Positions 39,742 to 45,305 of a stretch of 45,305 nt of DNA are shown here, one piece after another. Made by a program: the position numbers and the translations under genes. Each line of letters begins with the position of its first letter. The first letter of the stretch is position 1. Origin of the DNA: Verrucomicrobiia bacterium (lineage in GTDB: Bacteria; Verrucomicrobiota; Verrucomicrobiia; Limisphaerales; UBA11358); the NCBI GenBank assembly GCA_025451535.1, contig JANWKE010000187.1, positions 1-45,305 of the forward strand, in the 5' to 3' direction. Under the pieces are notes generated by a model that worked only from the letters and a program-made list of their open reading frames with translations, was not told the origin of the DNA and searched no databases.

Positions 39742-42462
39742 GTGATGGTATGTATGACAAAATTTACGGGTGGAAAGGGTTGTCAAAGCGCACCGTGCCA
39801 CTGTCAGCGAAACAATATAGAGATTCGGTTTCCATCGCTTAGAAAAGTATGGTGGTTACTTGCGGTGGTTGCGATTGGTATCGATGCCCGGGCAGCCACG
39901 AATCTTCCTGCCTATTACGCCCATTCCACGGAGTTGGATTCGTATGGGGTCATCGCACCCTGGTATCACGGGTTAAACGGCCAGTTGGATGAGCGGTTGC
40001 ATATTGCGGTGGACGTCTATAAGCGATATCCGTGGGTGGACAAGCCGCAGGCGGTGATGGCCGCACCGGATTTTGTTTACAGTTCCCACTGGAGCACCAG
40101 GCCCGACGGTACCATTTTAATGGCTCCGACCAGCGACTGGATGTGTGGTGATTTGGCGCAACGCGCGTGGAGCATTATAAAAGGCCTTACCGCGTACTAC
40201 CAATACAGCGGAGATCCCGTTGCGTTTGTCTATATCCCGCGGACCGTGGATTACATCCTGGATTATGGATTGACCAGTAAAGATGCCGCCTGGCCTCAGT
40301 TTCCCATCAGTACCCCGACACGGGGAAAAGCGTACGGCAAATGCGATCCGACGGGTCGAAACCAGCTGGATCTGTGCGCCATTGTGGGCATTGAAGTGCT
40401 TCGCGCCTATAAACTGACCGGAAATCCCCGTTATCTGCAAATGGCGCAACACTGGGGTGACGTGTTTGCCGCCAAATGTCAGTTCAACGATCCGGAAGTT
40501 TCCCCGTGGAATCGTTATGTGGATCCGTCGGTGGTCGGTTGGTCTGACGTCCTCACCGGCACCACCTCCATCATTGTTGATTTTCTGGATGACCTGATCC
40601 AGACGGGTTATTCCGGCAAAAACGACGCAATCCTGAAGGCCAGTGACGCGGGGAAACGTTTTTTGAACGAACGGATGTTGCCCGCCTGGTGGGTGGATGA
40701 CACGTGGGGGCGAACGTATTGGGATTGGGATAATCCAATGATGTGCGGCATGGTGGCGATGTGTGCCGACCATTTCCTGAAACATCCCCAGGCCCATCCC
40801 AACTGGCAAAACGATGTGCGGAACATGCTTTCACTGCTCTGGAATCGCAATTGCGCCGCCCCGGATTCGTACGGTGACGTGTACAGCGGCGCGTGGGCGT
40901 TTCCCGAGTCCTCGGTTTGCTGCGGCACGTCGCTTTCTTACAACCAGTACACGGCCGGCCCGACGCTACTTCACTACGGCGCGTTGGCGCACAATCCATG
41001 GGCGGTTGAAACCGGGCGGCGGATGATGATCATGGCAACGTACGACAGCCTGCCCAATGGCATCGTCAAAGACGGATTGTTTGGCGATCAAGTTGCCACC
41101 ACTGACTGGGCGAATCTGTCTCACCCATGGCCGTTGTGTCAGGTCATGGAAGCCATTGCCTGGCTTCCTAAAGATTTCGCTCCGAACCGGGAAAACCATA
41201 TTGTCCGTTCCTCGACGGTCGTACAGAAAGTCCTCTACGGGAAGGGCAGGATCACCTACACCACTTTCGACGCACCGCCGGGCGTGCAGGAAGTCATGCG
41301 ACTGGCTTTTTGCCCGGAATCAATTCGAGCTGATGGCCGGCGGCTTAAAAAACGTGCTGCTTTGGATGCCAGCGGTTACACCCTGGCTCCCTTGACAAAC
41401 GGTGATTGGATCGTTGCCGTGCGGCACGATGGTCGCCGGAAAATCGAAGTGACCGGAGACAGTGATCCGCAACAAGTTGCTGATGCTGATGACGGCGCAT
41501 TTGCGTTTAACGGCGCATGGACTGCGGTGAAAGACAGCGCCGCACCGCGAGGCTCATTTCAATCTGCAGATCAATCAGGCGCGACGATGACTTTCCGATT
41601 TACCGGCAATCAAGTGCGATTGTTGGGAGTGGTCGGCCCCGAGGGTGGCTGGGCTGATGCCTTTCTCGATGGCATGAAACAGCCAACGCTCATCGAGTGT
41701 TGGAATCCTGCCGTGCGACAGGAACAGCCGGTTTTTATCAAGAGTGGTCTGACCAATGGCCTGCACGAACTGAAGGTGGTCGTGCGTGGCGAGAAAAATC
41801 CCTTGGCGCGTGGTGCACAAATCGGAATCGAGTCCGCCCAATTTTCCGCCGCGACCGGCGACGCCGGTTTCGGCTCGGGCGGTGGCCCGGCCGCCCCGCA
41901 GCGGCTGATCTTTGGTTACACCGGGCGGCACGATTATATTGATGCCAGGGGGAACGCCTGGCGGCCCGGCACCGAGTTCGTCGCCCGGGTGGGAGCAGAC
42001 GTGGATACCGTTGCGCAATGTTGGTGGCGTAACCGGCGCAGTATGTACATCGGCGGAACTCATGACGAAGAAATTTACCGATACGGAATTCATGCCCCGG
42101 AATTCTGGGCGAACCTGACGGTGGCCCCGGGCAATTATACGGTACGTTTGCACTGGGCGGACACACCCGAAACGCCGTGGGTCGAGCGCGAAGGAACAAA
42201 TTGGGCAACGGTTTCGCGTCCCACCACGGTGCTGATCAATGGCAAAACCGTGATTGATAATTTAAATGTGCGGGACAAAGTGGGAACCTTTCACGCGTAC
42301 GCCCGTGAATTCAAAGATATCGAACCACAAAATGGCATTATTGAATTGCGATTCGAATCCACCCCCAGCCACGAGGCGATGATTCAAGCGGTGGAAATTA
42401 TACCTGAAAAGAATGCCGACGAGCACCCGTCGGCCCGCCAATCAGGAAACCAGCGTTTATGA
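39742..42462 (+). CDS. Large secreted protein: alpha/alpha-barrel-like domain, CBM-like domain and malectin-like C-terminus
   Basis: This protein has up to 906 residues, from GTG 39742 (ATG 39745 is next). A hydrophobic signal ([15 protein letters not shown]) lies about 38 residues in, giving an unusually long N-region; no ATG lies closer to the signal. Residues from about 55 to 510 are Trp- and helix-rich with the look of an (alpha/alpha)6 or six-hairpin glycosidase or lyase: [60 protein letters not shown] and [21 protein letters not shown] beta domain follows ([20 protein letters not shown]), then a malectin-like domain ([33 protein letters not shown]). I do not recognise a CAZy family with certainty; an exo-acting glycosidase or unsaturated-uronyl hydrolase relative is plausible. 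Its stop overlaps the next start (ATGA), coupling it to the pseudopilin. Confidence 0.7.
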   Translation: MMVCMTKFTGGKGCQSAPCHCQRNNIEIRFPSLRKVWWLLAVVAIGIDARAATNLPAYYAHSTELDSYGVIAPWYHGLNGQLDERLHIAVDVYKRYPWVDKPQAVMAAPDFVYSSHWSTRPDGTILMAPTSDWMCGDLAQRAWSIIKGLTAYYQYSGDPVAFVYIPRTVDYILDYGLTSKDAAWPQFPISTPTRGKAYGKCDPTGRNQLDLCAIVGIEVLRAYKLTGNPRYLQMAQHWGDVFAAKCQFNDPEVSPWNRYVDPSVVGWSDVLTGTTSIIVDFLDDLIQTGYSGKNDAILKASDAGKRFLNERMLPAWWVDDTWGRTYWDWDNPMMCGMVAMCADHFLKHPQAHPNWQNDVRNMLSLLWNRNCAAPDSYGDVYSGAWAFPESSVCCGTSLSYNQYTAGPTLLHYGALAHNPWAVETGRRMMIMATYDSLPNGIVKDGLFGDQVATTDWANLSHPWPLCQVMEAIAWLPKDFAPNRENHIVRSSTVVQKVLYGKGRITYTTFDAPPGVQEVMRLAFCPESIRADGRRLKKRAALDASGYTLAPLTNGDWIVAVRHDGRRKIEVTGDSDPQQVADADDGAFAFNGAWTAVKDSAAPRGSFQSADQSGATMTFRFTGNQVRLLGVVGPEGGWADAFLDGMKQPTLIECWNPAVRQEQPVFIKSGLTNGLHELKVVVRGEKNPLARGAQIGIESAQFSAATGDAGFGSGGGPAAPQRLIFGYTGRHDYIDARGNAWRPGTEFVARVGADVDTVAQCWWRNRRSMYIGGTHDEEIYRYGIHAPEFWANLTVAPGNYTVRLHWADTPETPWVEREGTNWATVSRPTTVLINGKTVIDNLNVRDKVGTFHAYAREFKDIEPQNGIIELRFESTPSHEAMIQAVEIIPEKNADEHPSARQSGNQRL

Positions 42463-43268
42463 AAAACAGAATCGGCATCCGTTTGTCGCCGGTTGAATCC
42501 GCGTTTACCCTGATCGAGTTATTAGTGGTGATCGCCATCATCGCGATCCTGGCGGCCATGCTGTTGCCGGTGCTTTCGCAGGCCCGGAGCAAAGCGGAGC
42601 AGATCTCCTGTCTCAACAACCTGAGGCAGATTGGATTTTACATGCAGCTCTACACGGACAGCCACCATGAAGTCTTTCCCGCACACCGAAATCAGGACAT
42701 CAATAATAACAATGTAAATATATCCATGACCAATTGGTGGGGCACCGTCCTGCTCGCCTCGGCGCATAACTCGTCGCAGAGCAACCTCTTTCATTGCCCA
42801 GCCCTCAAAGGCCGTCGAACGGACGGGGGTGTGACCTGGTCCTGGAATTTTGACCCCCATTTTGTCGGATATGGCTATAACAATTATTTTCTTGGCCTGC
42901 ATCCATTCGGGCCCACGACTTTGCTGGTGGGGGGAATCCGTTTTGACACCGCGCCCGATTTTAAGCGGAGCTCCATCCACCATCCATCGCAGACGCTCGT
43001 GGTTACTGACTGCATGCCGGCCTCCGGCAACATCGCGGCGTTGAATTGCTGGAGTTCAGATTGTTGGTGGCCGTATTCTTCCCACACCGGTCTGCAAGGG
43101 GTGGATACGTTCCGGCATCAGGGCATGGGCAACGTTGTGTTCGCGGACGCCCATGCCGAGGCGCGCAAGGACGCCAATATCAATCCGCCGGTGGACCCCG
43201 CTTCGGCAACCGTTAAAGCATTGATCAATTCCAGATTTTGGGACCCGTTGCAAAGATCTCCTCTTTAA
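42459..43268 (+). CDS. Pseudopilin with atypical Ala at the -1 cleavage position
   Basis: This is a 269-residue prepilin-type protein: leader [15 protein letters not shown], then [20 protein letters not shown] with Glu at +5, then the conserved [20 protein letters not shown] and the late motif [18 protein letters not shown] (H-x9-DG-like). The residue before the predicted cleavage is Ala, where prepilin peptidases normally need Gly. The start overlaps the stop of the preceding large protein by four bases, so translation is coupled and the two proteins may act together. GH172 follows 35 bases downstream. It is not part of a recognisable pilus or type II secretion operon. Confidence 0.88.
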   Translation: MKNRIGIRLSPVESAFTLIELLVVIAIIAILAAMLLPVLSQARSKAEQISCLNNLRQIGFYMQLYTDSHHEVFPAHRNQDINNNNVNISMTNWWGTVLLASAHNSSQSNLFHCPALKGRRTDGGVTWSWNFDPHFVGYGYNNYFLGLHPFGPTTLLVGGIRFDTAPDFKRSSIHHPSQTLVVTDCMPASGNIAALNCWSSDCWWPYSSHTGLQGVDTFRHQGMGNVVFADAHAEARKDANINPPVDPASATVKALINSRFWDPLQRSPL

Positions 43269-43303
43269 TCACCCATATTTTCAAAAAAACAACTGGCAAT
43301 CAC

Positions 43304-44830
43304 ATGAATCGAATATATTCATTCATTATTCTCCTGATGTTATCCGGTACCACAGTTTTCGCCCAGCTCGACCCGGGCAATCCGTTGTCCGGTCTCGAAA
43401 AGCTCAAGGATTTCAAAACCATGCGCGCGTCGTCCACCGACCCCAACTGGCGCAATGGAAACGGGGATTGCCGCTGGATCAGGGCCGGAGGCAGTTTGAC
43501 CCTGGCGGAACTCAAAGGCCCCGGCGAAATCGTCCATTTCTGGTGCACGATTGCCGACCAGGAGCCGAATTATTCCCGGTTGCTCACGTTGCGGATTTAT
43601 TGGGACGGCGAAACCAATGCCAGTGTCGAATGTCCGATCGGCGACTTCTTTGGCATGGGCATGGGCGTAGACAAACCGTTCACTTCGCTGCCCATTCGCG
43701 TGAGCTCCGATGGCCGGGGCCGCAATTGCTATTGGCCGATGCCGTTCCGAAAGTCGGCACGGATTGTCGTTACCAATGACGGCAAGAAACCGTGCGATGC
43801 CTTTTACTACTACATCGACTGGCAGAAATTGAAGTCACTGCCCGACGACAGCGCCAACTTCCACGCGATGTATCGACAGGAGTTTCCGTGCGTGATGGGC
43901 CGGAATTATTTGATCGCCGATATCCAGGGTCGTGGACAATACGTCGGCACGGTATTGAGCGTTTATCTGACTTCCCCGGGCTGGTTTGGCGAGGGGAATG
44001 ATTACTTTTTTATTGATGGCGAGACGGAACCCGGTTTGCGCGGCACGGGAACGGAAGATTATTTTTGCGATGGCTGGGGATTTCGCGAGCAGTCCGGTCC
44101 GTTCTACGGCACACCGCTCTGGGAAGGTTATGACCCAGGGGATCGGGGCAGTGCGTATCGCTGGCATATTCCCGACCCGGTTACCTTCAAGAAATCGCTG
44201 CGCGTGGAAATCCAACATCGCGGCTACCAGAAGTTTCCCGACGGCAAGGAAACCGGTTACATCGAGCGTGACGACCTGATGTCCAGCGTGGCTTTCTGGT
44301 ATCAAATCGGGCCGCATAAACCTTATCCGCCATTGCCGCCCGGACCGGAGCGATTGCCGTTCCATGACCGGATTTTACTTAAAGGCTACACGGCCGTGGC
44401 CACGGCGAAACATTCCGACGACCCGATTGAAATACAACCTTTGGATGGAGTCACCGACGGCAAACAACTCTGGTTTCACCCGCACAATGACAAAGGGTGG
44501 GTGGAAGTCTCTTTCGAGAGTCCGACCAATCAAAGCATCGAATTGACCGTCAAAACGGTGCATTCCTACGACTATGGGATTTATCGGGTGCTGCTGGATG
44601 GCGAACAAATTGCGCTGCTGGATTTTTACGACCCCGACATTGTTCCCACTGCGGAAAAACTGGGGATGCATAAACTGGCGGCGGGAACCCACACCTTGCG
44701 TTTCGAGTGCGCGGGGAAATCGTCCAAGTCGGCGGGATATTTTCTGGGTTTTGATGCGTTGGTGGAGCGGGTTTCGGCTTACGTCAGGCCTCCGGGCCTC
44801 GACCTGCGCACGCTGCAAAAGCACAAATGA
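43304..44830 (+). CDS. GH172 (DUF2961) glycoside hydrolase
   Basis: This is a 508-residue secreted protein from ATG 43304 (MNRIYSFIILLMLSGTTVFA, signal peptide); the frame runs upstream to 43238 but that part is not signal-like. The DUF2961 core includes RWIRAGGSLTLAELKGPGEI, VHFWCTIAD, VECPIGDFFGMGMG, the FFIDGETEP segment, LRGTGTEDYFCDGWGF and GPFYGTPLWEGY, with acidic residues expected at the active site. A C-terminal beta domain (YDYGIYRVLLDGEQIALLDF) completes it. GH172 members include alpha-D-arabinofuranosidase/fructofuranosidase and difructose-anhydride enzymes, so release of a furanose sugar is inferred. It converges with the AraC/XylR-type regulator, with five bases between the stops. 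Confidence 0.87.
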   Translation: MNRIYSFIILLMLSGTTVFAQLDPGNPLSGLEKLKDFKTMRASSTDPNWRNGNGDCRWIRAGGSLTLAELKGPGEIVHFWCTIADQEPNYSRLLTLRIYWDGETNASVECPIGDFFGMGMGVDKPFTSLPIRVSSDGRGRNCYWPMPFRKSARIVVTNDGKKPCDAFYYYIDWQKLKSLPDDSANFHAMYRQEFPCVMGRNYLIADIQGRGQYVGTVLSVYLTSPGWFGEGNDYFFIDGETEPGLRGTGTEDYFCDGWGFREQSGPFYGTPLWEGYDPGDRGSAYRWHIPDPVTFKKSLRVEIQHRGYQKFPDGKETGYIERDDLMSSVAFWYQIGPHKPYPPLPPGPERLPFHDRILLKGYTAVATAKHSDDPIEIQPLDGVTDGKQLWFHPHNDKGWVEVSFESPTNQSIELTVKTVHSYDYGIYRVLLDGEQIALLDFYDPDIVPTAEKLGMHKLAAGTHTLRFECAGKSSKSAGYFLGFDALVERVSAYVRPPGLDLRTLQKHK

Positions 44831-44835
44831 TATAT

Positions 44836-45305
44836 TTACGCCAGGCGAAACCGGCCGCGAGAGGACAATTCTGCCTGCTTGCGAAATTCTCCCGGCGTGA
44901 TTCCCGTTTTCTGCGTGAAGACGGTATGGAGATACTCGGCGTAGTTGAAGCCTGTCCTTTCGGCGATCTGGGCCAGATTCCAATCGGTGTCGGTCAACAG
45001 TTGTTTGACCCTTTCCAGCCGCAATCGCAACACCTCCGCCTTGGGTGACCGTCCCATCTGCGCTGCGAATCGTCGTTCAAAAACACGCCGGCACATGCCC
45101 GTCACCCTGGCCACTTCATTGATGGTGATGGGATCAAAGGCATGATCACGAATGAAACGCAACCCGACCGCCAACTGGCGGTCGTCCAAAGCCAGGACCT
45201 CGGTGGAACGCCGGGTGACAATGCCCCGGGGCGGGATGTGGATGGGTTTGGCCGGAGGCTTGCCGCCGGCCATCATGCGTTCGAGTAAGACCGCCGCATC
45301 ATACC
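44836..45305 (-). CDS. AraC-family, XylR-type transcriptional regulator (N-terminus beyond window)
   Basis: Only the last 156 or so residues are present; the frame is open to the window end (YDAAVLLERMMAGGKPPAKP...), so the start lies outside. The linker PIHIPPRGIVTRRSTEVLAL is typical of XylR-like proteins, which carry an N-terminal periplasmic-binding-protein-like sensor fused to an AraC DNA-binding domain. Both helix-turn-helix units are visible: ITINEVARVTGMCRRVFERR and WNLAQIAERTGFNYAEYLHT, the latter followed by FTQKTGITPGEFRKQA. It presumably responds to an intracellular sugar and may control the neighbouring CAZymes. The sugar is unknown. Confidence 0.9.
   Translation of the reverse strand, partial: YDAAVLLERMMAGGKPPAKPIHIPPRGIVTRRSTEVLALDDRQLAVGLRFIRDHAFDPITINEVARVTGMCRRVFERRFAAQMGRSPKAEVLRLRLERVKQLLTDTDWNLAQIAERTGFNYAEYLHTVFTQKTGITPGEFRKQAELSSRGRFRLA

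Noticed and set aside
1-45305. CRISPR arrays, tRNA/rRNA genes, insertion sequences, prophage or integrase
   Set aside because: None was seen. The only short periodic arrays are the 9-base repeats around the four-helix-bundle gene, which have no spacers and are not CRISPR.

Overview
The window reads as a plant-cell-wall (pectin / rhamnogalacturonan) utilisation region from a moderately GC-rich bacterium, most likely a member of the Verrucomicrobiota. I infer this from the combination of an autotransporter-associated beta-strand-repeat protein, H-x-DG-type pseudopilins placed among CAZymes, LamG proteins with a shared short C-terminal module, GH106, GH172 and tandem CE12 genes, many starts with weak Shine-Dalgarno sequences, and the absence of any SusC/SusD pair. 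No rRNA, tRNA, CRISPR array, transposase or phage gene was seen.

Left part (1-7700, minus strand): a putative operon for an isomerase of the L-fucose isomerase class, a transketolase split into N- and C-terminal subunits, a four-helix-bundle protein, an FGGY kinase and a GH95 exo-glycosidase cut by the window edge. Isomerase, kinase and split transketolase are the parts of the non-oxidative D-apiose route (apiose to apulose to apulose-4-phosphate to xylulose-5-phosphate plus DHAP). Apiose occurs in rhamnogalacturonan II, so this is a plausible though unproven reading. The four-helix-bundle gene sits between two arrays of the same degenerate 9-base repeat and looks like an inserted cassette.

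Middle-left (7948-17674): one SGNH hydrolase on the plus strand, then a minus-strand group of L-rhamnose transporter RhaT, L-rhamnose mutarotase, a double-domain CE12 rhamnogalacturonan acetylesterase, PL22 oligogalacturonate lyase, GH2 and GH28. These would deacetylate and cut pectin and take up rhamnose.

Centre (17883-32130, plus strand): a propeller-sensor histidine kinase and a NarL-type response regulator, then an autotransporter-repeat protein, a pseudopilin, a PL4 rhamnogalacturonan endolyase with four FN3 domains, and a second CE12 esterase overlapping it by four bases.

Right part (32138-45305): GH106 alpha-L-rhamnosidase and a GH67/GH20-superfamily-like protein on the minus strand. 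On the plus strand follow a double-LamG protein, a large alpha/alpha-barrel-like protein with a malectin-like C-terminus, a second pseudopilin and a GH172 (DUF2961) protein. An AraC/XylR-type regulator truncated by the window end closes the region on the minus strand.

Together the secreted enzymes would cut and deacetylate the RG-I backbone (PL4, CE12), trim oligogalacturonides (GH28, PL22), release rhamnose, galactose, fucose or L-galactose and perhaps arabinofuranose (GH106, GH2, GH95, GH172), import rhamnose (RhaT, mutarotase) and feed another sugar through the isomerase-kinase-transketolase branch. The two-component pair and the XylR-like protein are the likely local regulators. Assignments are from reading sequence motifs; no searches were run.
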